From Alligator mississippiensis (lineage: Eukaryota > Chordata > Crocodylia > Alligatoridae): a DNA stretch of 64,000 bases. Numbering within the stretch: position 1 is the stretch's first letter; each line of letters begins with the position of its first letter. The notes below the pieces were generated by a model that saw nothing but the letters and a program-made list of their open reading frames with translations, searched no databases and was not told the DNA's origin. The position numbers were made by a program, and so were the translations under genes. The stretch covers positions 89,675,261 through 89,739,260 of the forward strand of contig NC_081829.1 in assembly GCF_030867095.1 (NCBI RefSeq). The letters are read 5' to 3'. This document shows, one piece after another, positions 34,591 through 45,488 of this stretch.

Positions 34591-37500
34591 TAAACATATC
34601 CTAAAATTAGACCGTTTAAAACTGACTTGATGCAGGAAAAGCAATACTGAAAGTTAGGCATGCTAACGTTTCTGGTTGACTGAAATGAAAGTGGAGTTGG
34701 AAGCAATAACTTATAACCCAGCCCCATGAATGACACTCTGCTAAGTAAGTTCCTCTGCAGTGTGAGCTGATATGATATTCTTCATGGCCAGTGCTGTGTA
34801 GTATATCAGTCCATTGTTAAAGTAGCTGCCATGTTTTACCCTAGAGGTAGATGCACGTCTGCGTGGCAGGTTTTTGTATTGGTGTAAGCTTGCAAAGCAC
34901 TTTGGAAAGATTTGGGGTGAAAGTGTTCCGTAAATGCAAAATATGATAGACTGAATTACAGTTCTAGGTTGGGAGTGGAGATGGAATATAGACTTGGCCA
35001 TATGCCTACATGCTGCAGTGATGGTACATCTGGTATTATCTGCTCAGTGTAAATCATAACTAAAATTGTGCGTATGTGCTACACTGGTGGGTGCTTTAGC
35101 AACTGCATTTGTTCATCTAAGCAGAATCATGTCTCTGGTAGTGCCTTAATACCTGACATTTTGGGGACAACACGGTTCCCTTCCCTCTCCATTCCAACAA
35201 CCCCATAATTCCTGAAGCCTGTTTGAGAAGAGATGGGAAATCCTTTTCCATGCAGCGATCAAACTTTATGCATCAAGGCATAAACAGATTATTTTGTTCG
35301 AGTCCTTGCAACTACAGAGGGCATTGCTAGTCATACAGTCCTTTTCAAAACCTTTTCACAGTATGTATTTTTATTCATTTCCCATGCACTTATTTCCTGT
35401 TCTGCTTGTTAGAATTCCTGCTATTAAAACTACAAATTCCAAACAACCCAGCAAAACGACCATAACAGTGACAGACGGAAAGAAATAAATGAACAAAGCA
35501 AAACCTTTCCACCCCAAAGCAGATTCATTTGACGCAATGGCCTTTTGAGGAAGTTAGTTTCACCATGTGAAATTTGTTTCTATTTTTTTCCCCAAGGAAG
35601 ACAAATGGCAAAGGAAAAAGATACTTCCCTTGTGCCTTTATTTTCTTAAAATCTAGCTTTATCTAGACATAAAACATCAGCAGAAAAGTAGATGCCACAA
35701 TCTAATGTAGATTTATGTAGTGTAGATTAAGGACCTATGCTTTATCTGAAAGAGATGTCTTAATTTGGTTCCACTCAGTAGATTTTAAAAAAAGATGCTA
35801 AGCCTCCAAGGGTTAGGTTTTAATTCTGTAATCAGCTGCAACACAGTCGAGGAGGCTCCTCCTCCATTATTCACAACACCTACAACTAACTGCGTAACTC
35901 AGGCAACGTGGCTTGATGGTGAATAGTGTTGTCACTGCCTTGACATTCAGGAAGATATTTGTATCCAACATGTGTTATTTTTACATGGGCATTTTTGTTC
36001 CTTCAAGGATCAAAGGAATTTGGTCTGCATGTAATATTTCCTTTACATTACATTGCTTTTTTCCATTTTTTTTTTTTAGAATATCTAGATGAATAATTTT
36101 TAAAGCCCCGGATCAGCTTAATTTCATGTGAATGTTCGCACTGTTTGAGTCTCTTGTCTCTTCCCATAACATCAATGAAAGGTGTGTGGGTTCCCATTTT
36201 CTCTGATGCTTCATAACAGTGTGAATTTTCAGTCTGCCTAAATATAGCATGAAAGCAAACCCGAGGCCAGAAGTTCTCTTCTGCATGTGGTGGAGCAGAC
36301 AGGATGAGAGGGGAAGTATCAGCTCCTCAGCATGGTGTCTTTGCCTTTCTGGGATGAATGAGGCTTGTGCAGTTGAGGCTCTACAAAACTATCAGCTGAT
36401 GGGTAATACAAGTGCTGGGAGTTAGGTTCTCTTCAGCTCCTGTCTGTCTACCCTTTGCCAAGGAGAGGATAGCCTCTTTCATTTCCTCTCTTCTTCCTGC
36501 TAGCATAGACAGACCCTTGTTGCTGCCTCTTGGAAATGTAGAGCTGAGTCACCAAAATGCACAGCATATTCCCCTGGCAGCACTGGCATTTTAAGCAGAA
36601 GTCTGTCTTTCTGGGTGATTATTAAGGTGGCTGTTACTGTCAGGTCCAGGCCAGATGCACACATTTATAGTCAGTTGGTCATTATAGTATTAACTCTTCT
36701 GTTCCAGCTTGTGTTTGGAAGAAAAGAGGCACAAGAGACCACTTCTGCCATGTCTGAGACTTGGAACCATACCAGAGGTAAGAGGAACTGCTTTTCTCCC
36801 TGCCTCTGACAGCCACGCTGCTTGCACGTAAGGAAGCCCTTGCAGAGCCACATGTCACAGAAGCATTAGTACCAAGGCTGGTGGGAGAAGCATGGGACAA
36901 GAGGGGAACAGGAGGCTTGGCCAAAGAGAGAAGGCAATGTGAGCATGTCTAGGGAACCTGTCTCCAGAGCTTGCATGAACACTGCTTTCTCCAAGTGGCA
37001 GCTTTGGGAGGATTTACCTGGAACTATAACCTAAACCACATAATGGCACTCTTAGGCCATAGTTAGCTACATAGTGCATTTACAGGACTTGGAACAGTGT
37101 CCTTCAGCATGATGTGTTGCTCTGGGCCAGCTGTCTCCAAAACTGGAAGTAGTGTAGCCACCTCTGCATGGTGTTTTGAGTGGGGTAGTTAGCACTGCCA
37201 ACAGGACTGGTTTAGGACGCAGCCTATTTGAAGCAGGATCCATGAGGGTGCCCTGGAGTAAGGAATGTGGCTTTAGTGAGGACACAGTGTGTCTAAACAG
37301 GTAGTTAATGGGGAATCAATATAGTGCTTTAAAGTCACATCCCATCTTATTCCACACTGACCTCCTGTCTTAGACTCAGTGCTTTTGAAAATATACCTCT
37401 AAGCTCTCCATTGTCTTGCATCGTGTGTGGTCAGCGATATCTGTGCAAAGTGGATGTAAATACTACTCATTGGAACGGGGAACGTTCAACAGGAACTTTA

Positions 37501-37759
37501 TTTTATCTGGGTGTAAATGGGGTGTAAAGTAGTGGAGGCTCCTGAAAACTTAGAACTCTTCCTTGACCTGCAGATTTATTTGCAGACAAGAGATTAGCCC
37601 TAATTTATTTTCTTGTTTCTAAGGGACTCTTATCCAGCATTGACAACTCTTGTGACCATGCCATGAAATACATGATATTGGGGCTTGTTAAATCCTCAGC
37701 TCCTGGAGTCAAGTCATCGTGTTGTGTCAGGATTCATGGTACTTTGATGAAGAGTTTAG
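34591..37759. other. Non-coding DNA, about 3.2 kb
   Basis: No exon or clear repeat was found. Low-complexity T runs occur near 36060-36080. This is the longest stretch left of the promoter in which I recognise nothing. Confidence 0.45.
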
Positions 37760-37875
37760 ACTTTGGATTGTATAGGATGATTTGAACAGAGGTGATCCTG
37801 CCTCTAGCAGGGGTTTGGACTAGATGACCTCTGGAGGTCCCCTCCAGCCCAGCTTCTCTAGGATTACTATGATTA
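37760..37875 (+). mobile_element. CR1 3' end fragment
   Basis: GGGGTTTGGACTAGATGACC followed by TCTGGAGGTCCCCTCCAGCC and a GGATTACTATGATTAC tail is the CR1 3' terminus in sense orientation. Confidence 0.82.
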
Positions 37876-38125
37876 CACAAAGCTCAGTTTTCATTTGATA
37901 AAAGTAGATTTCCAGCTCTTAGAGTTGCAGAGAAGAACTTGAGGCATGAATCAAGCGCACCCTATAGACTCAGAAGATGAATACAAACCCAAAGACTTAT
38001 TTTTTGTTCCAGCTCATGATTTTGAAGGAGGACAGGCTTTGAATGGGAGTAATCTTCAAATGAGCAGGGTTAGCTCAGCACAGAAAATGCAAATAACCAA
38101 GGCAACTTTTGCAAATAAAATCACA

Positions 38126-38454
38126 GGGCACTTATACACATGCCCGGGGGTGGGAGTGGTGGTGCTTTAATTAGAGCGGGTCTGAAAGTCACTCTTTAAA
38201 ACACTTCAGCGTCTTGTGTATCAGTGTCCCTGTGCTTCAAAATGATAGTTGGGGTGCTTGAACTAAAGCTCATTTGATGAGCTTTAAATAAAGGGCCCCG
38301 TCACCATTTTGAAGCGTGGGGACCCTGATACACAAGACACGGAGGCTGCTGGAGCGTGGTAATTGCCGTGCTTCAGCAGACTCAATTGAGTCTTCTCTGT
38401 TGCTTTGAAATTACAGCGCAACAGAGCAGCCTCCATGCTTGTGTACAGGCACCC
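38126..38454. mobile_element. Palindromic MITE, 329 bp, perfect 3-bp duplication
   Basis: The ends GGGCACTTATACACATGCCC and CATGCTTGTGTACAGGCACCC are inverse copies. ACA flanks both sides (38123-38125 and 38455-38457). An inner palindrome around AAAGCTCATTTGATGAGCTTT and paired CTTCAAAATG/CATTTTGAAG blocks match the 14.1-kb copy. It lies about 1.6 kb upstream of the HSPA12A start codon. Confidence 0.77.
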
Positions 38455-38459
38455 ACAGA

Positions 38460-38835
38460 GAAATAAGGCTGGACGTACCCTCCAGAGGTCACAGCTAGTC
38501 CAACCCCCTGCCTGAGGAAGGATCACCCCTATATCCAAACCAGCCCATACAACCCATAATCTAAACTTTACATAAGACTACCCTCAACCCTCACACAACA
38601 CCGATCTAACACCCTAACCTGCCACCAGTAAAGCAAGGGGACCATGGCAGCCAGTGCCCTGCTTCTACAAAATGTTGTCGAGGTCCCTAGCGAAGGGCCA
38701 CATCCTTGCTGCGAAGTAAGGCAAGCCTCCCCCCTTTCCTCCACAGTTGGTACCAATCTGACCACGGGATAAAATTTCTCCTTGACCCCAAATATGATGA
38801 TCAGTCTGACCCTGAGCCAGGGCTGGACACAGGCA
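38460..38835 (-). mobile_element. CR1 3' fragment, older subfamily
   Basis: AATAAGGCTGGACGTACCCT and CTAGTCCAACCCCCTGCCTG are the reverse-complement CR1 tail. CCCCAAATATGATGATCAGT and CTGACCCTGAGCC at the right parallel the 33.6- and 42.2-kb remnants. Confidence 0.72.
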
Positions 38836-38904
38836 TGGGTGAACCGAGCGGCCACCTGGGGCCTAGACAGCAGTGGTGGCCTTAGGGTTGTTGGGGCCCT
38901 GGGC

Positions 38905-39362
38905 AAGAGAAGCATTTGGGCCCCCTTAGAGGCTTCATTTTGATGACTTATGAGCAAGTCTGACATTTGTTGCAAAATTTTGCCCCCTCCCCAAAGCAAG
39001 GGAGTCATTTGGGGCCCCTTAGAGGCTTAATTTTGCCGATTTATAAGCCAGTCAGACATCTGCTGCAAAATTTTGCCCCCCCAGTAAAGCAAGGGAGTCA
39101 TTTGGGGCCCCTTAGAGGCTTAATTTTGCTGACTTATAAACCAGTCAGACATCTGCTGCAAAATTTTGCCCCCCCACTAAAGCAAGGGAGTCATTTGGGG
39201 CCCCTTAGAGGCTTAATTTTGCCGATTTATAAGCCAGTCAGACATTTGCTGCAAAATTTTGCCCCCCACTAAAGCAAGGGAGTCATTTGGGGCCCCTTAG
39301 CACCTCAATTTTGATGACTTATAAGTCAGCCGGGCATCTCCTGCAAAATTTGGGGGCCCCCT
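38905..39362. repeat. 93-bp tandem repeat, nearly five units, upstream of the promoter
   Basis: TTTGGGGCCCCTTAGAGGCT-type unit starts recur near 38918, 39011, 39104, 39197 and 39289, with periods of 93, 93, 93 and 92 bp. Each unit continues with GACTTATAARCCAGTCAGAC and TGCTGCAAAATTTTGCCCCC. The first and last units are the most diverged. Because 93 is a multiple of three, one strand stays open for 101 codons; that frame is a by-product of the period. Confidence 0.9.
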
Positions 39363-39412
39363 GAAGCATGGGGACTGTCACAGAGGACATTCTGGTTTTC
39401 TGCTACTCTATT

Positions 39413-39537
39413 GATACGAAACCTTTATGTCCCCTATTTAGAAAAAAAACAGAGGACATAAAATATTTGAGAGGAAAAAATATTTGCCTCTTTCTTCAAG
39501 GGAGAACTAGAGGACGTAAAGGCGTTCGGTTTCGTAC
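39413..39537. repeat. Small nested hairpins next to the CpG island
   Basis: ACGAAACC near 39416 and GGTTTCGTAC near 39529 are inverted, and TTTATGTCCCCT (39424) pairs with AGAGGACATAAA (39450). This could be a very short MITE or a degraded foldback. Confidence 0.45.
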
Positions 39538-40033
39538 GACCGCGCCGCCCTCTACGATGGGCGCCCTTGGTCGCCCAGTTTGCCACAAAGAGGTCCCCGG
39601 ACAGGGTCATTTGCTCATGACTATTATTATCATTTCTGGGGCGACACTAGAAGTTGGCGGGGGGCGAGGGCTGGCCCTGGCTGGGGTGCGGGACAGCCCC
39701 AGCCCCCAGCACGGGATGCCTCGGAGGGAGGCTGAGAAACCCGCGGAGACGCGCAGCAGAAAGGGGCTGGGACCTGCCCTGCGCGCATCCTGCATCCCGC
39801 ATCTCTGCGGCGGGCGGAGAGAGGGAGGGAGGGAGGGGCGCTGCAGCAGCCCCAGCCCCAGCCCCAGCCCCAGCCCGCACGGCTTTTAAGCGGCGGGGAG
39901 GAGCGGCAGCCCTGCCTTGGGCTCGGGCAGGCGGGGCGGGCGCGGCCGGAGGACGGAGGCGCCGGCCCCTGGCCCCCGGGCAGCAGTGAGCAGCCGCAGC
40001 CGCAGCCCGGAGCAGCAGCCGCGCGGTGCAGCC

Positions 40034-40061
40034 ATGTCCGAGCCGGAGAGCGGCCCCGCAG
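40034..40061 (+). CDS. HSPA12A: HSPA12A coding exon 1 (N-terminus, partial gene)
   Basis: ATG at 40034 (purine at -3) opens a frame for nine residues, MSEPESGPA, plus one base of the tenth codon. A consensus donor GGTGAGCG follows (GT at 40062-40063). The exon therefore ends in phase 1, which fits the phase of the exon at 63253. The frame is open for at least 117 bases upstream of the ATG but has no earlier in-frame ATG, so 40034 is the natural start. HSPA12A proteins are distant members of the HSP70 family with an unusual ATPase domain, encoded beyond this window. As I recall, the human protein also has a short acidic first exon of different sequence, so exon 1 alone gives weak identity; the call rests on exon 2 and the matching phases. 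Confidence 0.8.
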
Positions 40062-40202
40062 GTGAGCGCAGCGCCCTGCCCCCGGGCCAGGCACCAAAGG
40101 GCTGTTTGTTTTGCAGCCCCAGGCTCTGGGTGCAGCAGAGGGCAGAGAAAAATCTCTTTTTTTTTTTTACCCCCCCAATAAAACTTGCCAAGGAGGGGCA
40201 AG

Positions 40203-40222
40203 GCTGGGCTGGGCTGGGCTGG
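40203..40222. repeat. GGGCT pentamer run
   Basis: Four tandem copies of a GCTGG/GGGCT unit lie just inside intron 1, followed by a G run. Confidence 0.75.
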
Positions 40223-41520
40223 GGGGGTGGGTATCATCTGGGGGCTTCCTGGGACCCGCCGTCCCGGTCCAGGCGCAGAAAAAAAAAGTCAGGGAGCATC
40301 CATTTTGGAAAGTCTGGGGGAAAAAAAAAAAAAGAAGAAGAAATCCCCTGAGTCGTCAAGTTGACTCACTTTGCTTTGCACGAGCGGTCGCGCGTGGCCT
40401 CTCCCCCCGCCGGGCAGCCCTGCGGGGTTTGTGCAGTCGAGGCCGTGTTAGGGCTGCCCCTGCGGCATCGTTCCCGAAAAGCGAGTGGAAACAGAAAGGT
40501 GGATTTGCCCTTGTGTGAGATGACGGGAGGTTACGCTGCTTTTTTAAAAAAAAAATGTTGCCTTCGTGCACAGGGCGTTTCAAGTCTGGTGTTTTGTGAT
40601 TTGTTTTTTCTTCAATAACATACTGCTAGGAAGAAGCTGTGCAGGAAGGCGTCTGCTGGAAGAGAGGCTATACCGTGAAGCAAAAGCCCAGGTTGTCATA
40701 GTACGAATACTAATGTCCTTTCTGGTCTTTCAGGCAGCGAGCAATAAATAAAGGCATCTGGGGGGAGAAATGCTGCTGCCGGAGGAGCTGTGTGTCGGTA
40801 GCAGCGCGCAGGCTGCAGAAATGCAGCGCGCGTACCAAAAACGTTGCATACGTTGCTCATCGTTTTTATGGCTACATGTAGCGCAGCACTGCGGTATGTG
40901 CAGCTGGCTGGGACGAACCAGCCTCGTTTTATTCCTAGAGGGAAGCTGCTGTGTGAAAGCCTCTATTAATGCTGCTATAAGGAAATGCAAGCTATTGGCT
41001 CATATTTGAGCGTCACTGATTCAGCAGATGGGGTTTCCTTTAGAGCCGACCGTCTGGCCAGCTTTTAGGCTGAGTGTACAGTGCACGGACCAGGCTCTGC
41101 GTTGTACTATGCCGAGGCAGCCTTAGGCACTAGCTTCCTTACAGCTTGCTGGGCTCAGAGGAATTGATCTACGTAGAGGCACTGGGGCGGGACGTGTCTG
41201 GTGTAACAGCTCCTGGGCTGCCACCCTCCTTGCGCCAGTGAAAGGGTGTGGCCAGGATACTCTGAAGCCGTGGCTTGCTGCAGCAGCAGCTGGCTTGGCC
41301 CCTTGTGGCCAGCCCGCACATCTTGGAACAGCCTTTGTGCTGCTCAGCTTTGTGCAGGGGGACAGGACTGTTGTCTCAGCTGCGTATGGTCTGGTCCCCT
41401 AGGTGCAAGCGGTAGGATTTGATTTCATTCCCTTCTAGAGCAGCGTCATTTTAATTCAAATTCGGGGCATGCATTTAAGAAGTCTTCGACATCACCTGAT
41501 CTTTTTCTGTTGCTTCTGTT

Positions 41521-41551
41521 GTGTGTGTGTGTGTATGTGTGTGTGTGTGTG
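41521..41551. repeat. (GT)n microsatellite
   Basis: About 15 GT units with one TA interruption. Confidence 0.9.
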
Positions 41552-41914
41552 ATCTGACCTGTCAAAAAGTCATCTTACCCACATCATTTTCAGCATGTTC
41601 CTCCTATCTCTGCATTCCTTTAATGGCTTGACACTCCTGCTGCATTATGTTCAAGCTTTTTGTCCTTTGCACCAAGAGTTTGCCAAGTCCTCTTCTGACC
41701 CTGCACCAGATTTGATGTTTACCAGCTCCCTGTGTACTACCAAGCCTCTTACCAACCTTTGTATCCTCCTATTTCTCCCACCTTCCCTCTTAGACCACAC
41801 TCCCTCCTATGCACCAAACTACCATCCTCTTATTGAAATCAACCCTCAACACACAGCTCTGCAGAGGCTTTCAGAATAACCACTGTCACCTCATTATTGC
41901 AGTGGCCTCCATGA

Positions 41915-42260
41915 TAGCATCATAGAAAAGGAAGGCTGGAAGGGACCTCAGGTGGTCATGTAGCAGGATCATCCCTGTCTAGACTATACTATATGACTGT
42001 TTACCCAACCTGTTCTTAAAACCTTAGGGAAACACCTTTATGCACAACTCCCAGGTATAATGCCTGAAACATCAAAAATGCCCCTTTAACTTGCCACAGC
42101 TAAAATAAGGTAACAAGGACACTGTCAATGTCCTGCCACTGCAAGAGCAGGTAGTCATTTGTTAAATTATGTTCAAGCGATTTAAAGAGGAGGACCAGCC
42201 ATGGGGTAAAATAACTTTACAATCCCAAATGTGGCAATCTGTGCCTACATTGTGTGTGTA
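41915..42260 (-). mobile_element. CR1 3' fragment, older subfamily
   Basis: AGCATCATAGAAAAGGAAGG then CTGGAAGGGACCTCAGGTGG is the reverse-complement CR1 tail. CAATCCCAAATGTGGCAATC near 42222 matches the 33.6- and 38.8-kb relics. Confidence 0.75.
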
Positions 42261-44006
42261 CAGGCTAAGGAGATTCCTCCCTGACACTACTTGGACTGTA
42301 ATGGAAGTGCAGGAGGCATGAATTCAGACCAGTAGTTTGGTTTCCAAAACCATCATTGGACTAACTCCAGCTATGGGATTTCTACCATTGATTTCAGTGA
42401 GAAGTAGTAGTTCTGTCCCAAACTGTATGTTCTTCAGGGCAGGAGCCATGCCTATGGATGTTTTGACAGGGCTGAGTTGATGCTCAATAAATAATAATGG
42501 AAGTAAAGTAATTTAAGGAAACTGTATTATGATTAGAAGAGCAATGAGCTTAATGAAGCATGCCCCAGCAACATTGTGGGGAAGCTGTTGGCTGTATTTT
42601 TTTTATGTCTTATTTAATTTGACAATTGCTGTGCATCTTTTGGTAAGTACCTTATGGCCCTCCGTATTTAACAAAGTTTTGGTCCATCGGTGGGTGATTT
42701 TTGTTGTCTTGCTTGTTTGGTGCGCGCCACTTTTCCACGTGAAAGTTTTGCTACGGTAAAGAAGTGTTGGAAGTAATTGGAAAGACTCTAAATCACTGAT
42801 CAACACTCAGGCCTACATAGCTCAAATTCATCAAGTCAAGGGTGTAAAAGTGTTGTATAGTATTAGTAATGAGAAGGTGCTAGGGCTGACAAATAGACAA
42901 GCTCTAACCCTGAACTGTACACGATACAGCTGCTTTGTACGACCACAGTCATGGGCCCTAAGTAGTGGGGTCATGACTTTGGAAAATGTTAAGTCTTATA
43001 AAGCCTCTGTGAGACTCCTGTAAGTGGTATAGGGGTGTCCATGCTCCCTACTTGTCACCACCTCACATAATCCCGTGGGTCCTCCAAGCTTCCCTACCAT
43101 GTGATAGGGGACCAGAGCAGTTTCAGGGTGAAAAGGGATACCATGGGTATCTTTGGTATTTGCGTTTCTCAATATGCCCAGCAGTCTTCTGCTACAGTTG
43201 AGTTTCTCACTGAAAGAGCCTGTTCCCATAAACTCTATTCACAAGAGTAAATCATACTCGGACAAACAGTCCAGTTGACGGGAGTGGAATTATTCATCCG
43301 GTTCTATAGATACTCAGGAGAAGAATCAACAATCAGTCTCATGCTTTGGTCAGAAAGGATCTATACACAACCCTAATGGCTCATAATATAGTAAATGTGG
43401 CATCCTTGCTGTGGTAATGAGTATCACAGCATTATGCATAAATATATATATATCAACAGACGTTTTAATTGTGCTATAAGATCCCTTTATAACAGAGAAG
43501 GCAATGTTTTAGAATTAGGTTGGCCACTGAACTGGTTGAATGGATAATGCAACAGGAAATTCCTCCACAGTTTGGTTCAGAGGGATTTTTTTTTAAAAAA
43601 AGGTTATCACATGAGGGAAAAGTAAAATGCTGTCAGTTCTAAAAAAAAAAGTAGGCACTAAAATACTCCCTTTTCTCCCTTTACAAAAATGACTCTAACC
43701 AGATGAAAGAGTGTCCTCAGCACAGAAGGCCTTTTGTCTGTGTCTGCTGAGTGCCATTATTTAGGACTATATAAGGGTGGGTCAAGGACATCTGAGCATT
43801 GCTTTTTGAAGTTATCGAGTCCTATCCTCCAATGCCAGGCACCCCATGTACCATTGTGGTCTGATAGTAGTGATAGCCACTTTATACTCAGTGCCTCAGA
43901 CCCTTGGCCTTGTAATAGCTGATTGCACTCCTGTGGTGGCTCAAGGCAGCTCAAAAGCCAATTTGAATGGCAAGCAGAGAAGTCATCCTGCCATCTCCCC
44001 TTCTGG

Positions 44007-44210
44007 CAGACAAGCTTCCTTGGGTAAACGTGATATCTTTTATTAGATCAGCTAAATAGTGGAAAAATTGTTCTTTGCAAGCTTTCAGGTAGAAACACCC
44101 TGCTCCAAGCAGAGGGAGAGTCTACAGTTGTATTGTGCTCTCCTGGATAGGATAGAAGTCAGATAGTTGGTCTAATAAAAGATCTTACATCTACCCAAAT
44201 AACCTTGTCT
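44007..44210. mobile_element. Inverted-ended dispersed repeat, about 40-bp termini, 204 bp
   Basis: The left terminus (CAGACAAGCTTCCTTGGGTA then TGATATCTTTTATTAGA) and right terminus (TCTAATAAAAGATCTTACAT then CTACCCAAATAACCTTGTCT) are inverse copies over about 40 bp. The middle includes TTCTTTGCAAGCTTTCAGG. Related copies occur at 12.5, 24.5, 60.7 and 61.2 kb. No coding sequence is present. Confidence 0.68.
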
Positions 44211-44399
44211 ACCAGTGTCCTTAGACCAAAATGGCTACAACCAACACTTCCCCTTTGGGTTATCCACACAAGAGGGTATAGCTGGGGAAGAGGGGGGTAG
44301 TTGACTGTATACTCCAGCAGTCCTTGGCTTTCCAATCAGCTCCTCTGAGCCATGGGTATCTGGAAATAACTTAGGCAGCTATGGCATTGCGATAAACTC

Positions 44400-45085
44400 A
44401 TATTCATCTCAGAGTCACAGTTGACTCAAAGATGAATACAAGTCGACAGTGTGACGAAGTGATCAACAGAGCTAACTGCCCTCTGTCATGCATTAGCAGA
44501 TGTATCACAAACAGGTCTAAGGAGGTGAGACTTCCCTCTGTGTGGCATTGGTGAGGCCACAGCTGGAGTACTGTGTCCAGTTCTGGGCACCGCGCTTCAG
44601 GAGGGATGTGGATAATCTTGAGAGGGTCCAGAGAAGGGCTACTCATATGGTTAGGGGCCTGCAGGGGAGTTCCTACGAGGAGCGATTGAGAGACCTGGAT
44701 CTCTTCAGCCTCTGTAAGACAAGGCTGAGAGGGGATCTGGTGGGTGTCTACAAATTTGTTGCGGGGGAGAGGCAGGGTAGCAAGGAATAGGAGATACCTG
44801 TTTACCAAGGCGCCCCTTGGAGTAACTCGAAACAACAGTCACAAACTGACGGACAGCAGATTCAGATTAGACATTAGGAAGACCTTCTTTATGGTAAGGG
44901 TTACCAGAATCTGGAATGGGCTTCCAGGGGAGGTGGTGCTCTCCCCTACCTTGGAGGTTTTTAAGAGGAGACTGGAAAACACCTGGCCAGGTCATCTGAC
45001 CCCAACGCTCTTTCCTGCCCAGAGGCAGGGGGGCAGACTCGATGATCTTCCGAGGTCCTTTCCAAACCTAAAAATCTATTAAATC
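44400..45085 (+). mobile_element. CR1 3' part, sense orientation
   Basis: The + frames encode [40 protein letters not shown] and [20 protein letters not shown], the ORF2 C-terminus after the RT domain. The tail GGGGGGCAGACTCGATGATC with TCTATTAAATCTATTAAAT ends the element. It is 5' truncated and more diverged than the copies at 1-6 and 32 kb. It runs in the direction of HSPA12A transcription. Confidence 0.9.
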
Positions 45086-45463
45086 TATTAAATTATACCA
45101 GAAGCCAGACCAGTTTCTTGCAGCTTCCAGGGTTCAAGGGCCACAAAAGTAACTTGGACTATTGAGCTTGCTGTGTCCTCAACAGTAAACATATCTTAGC
45201 CACTGTAGAGGTTATGACACACTTTGCACAGGTGAATATTACTATGTGCAGAGAGTAAGGCAGTGAAGAATCAAGACCAAGTGTCTTACAAAATTGTATC
45301 AGGTCTAGAATTTGGCTAGAAGTTTCCTGTGCTGCAGGGGTGTGGGTTCACCGAGTACTTTAACAGCAGCTAAGTTTAACTAGTCCATTCTTATTTCTGT
45401 ACAGAAATTTTTGCACATTTTTACCTTGTTTAGCAACTAAAAGGAACAAAAGATATAATAACC

Positions 45464-45488
45464 TTTTTTTTTTTTTTTTTTTTTTTTT
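45464..45488. repeat. T25 homopolymer
   Basis: An uninterrupted run of 25 T. No adjacent SINE or LINE body was recognised. Confidence 0.9.

Larger units (their letters stand above)
39530..40480 (+). promoter_or_regulatory. HSPA12A: CpG-island promoter of HSPA12A
   Basis: Dense CpG and high GC begin abruptly near 39530 and fade after about 40480, in an otherwise AT-rich, CpG-poor window. A CAGCCC-type hexamer run (39847-39877), a TTTTAA element at 39884-39889 and a GC box (GGGGCGGG, 39933-39940) precede the start codon. If TTTTAA acts as a TATA-like element, transcription would begin near 39915; this is inference. A CpG-island promoter suits a gene expressed in many cell types. Confidence 0.8.

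Noticed and set aside
38967..39272. 101-residue repetitive protein
   Set aside because: It is the translation of the 93-bp tandem array; a period divisible by three keeps the frame open.
38905..39362. CRISPR-like array
   Set aside because: The repeat units are contiguous 93-bp copies without unique spacers, in a vertebrate genome.
39647..40237. 196-codon minus-strand frame across the CpG island
   Set aside because: CpG-island composition and low-complexity hexamers keep it open. There is no recognisable domain or splice context, and it overlaps the real first exon.
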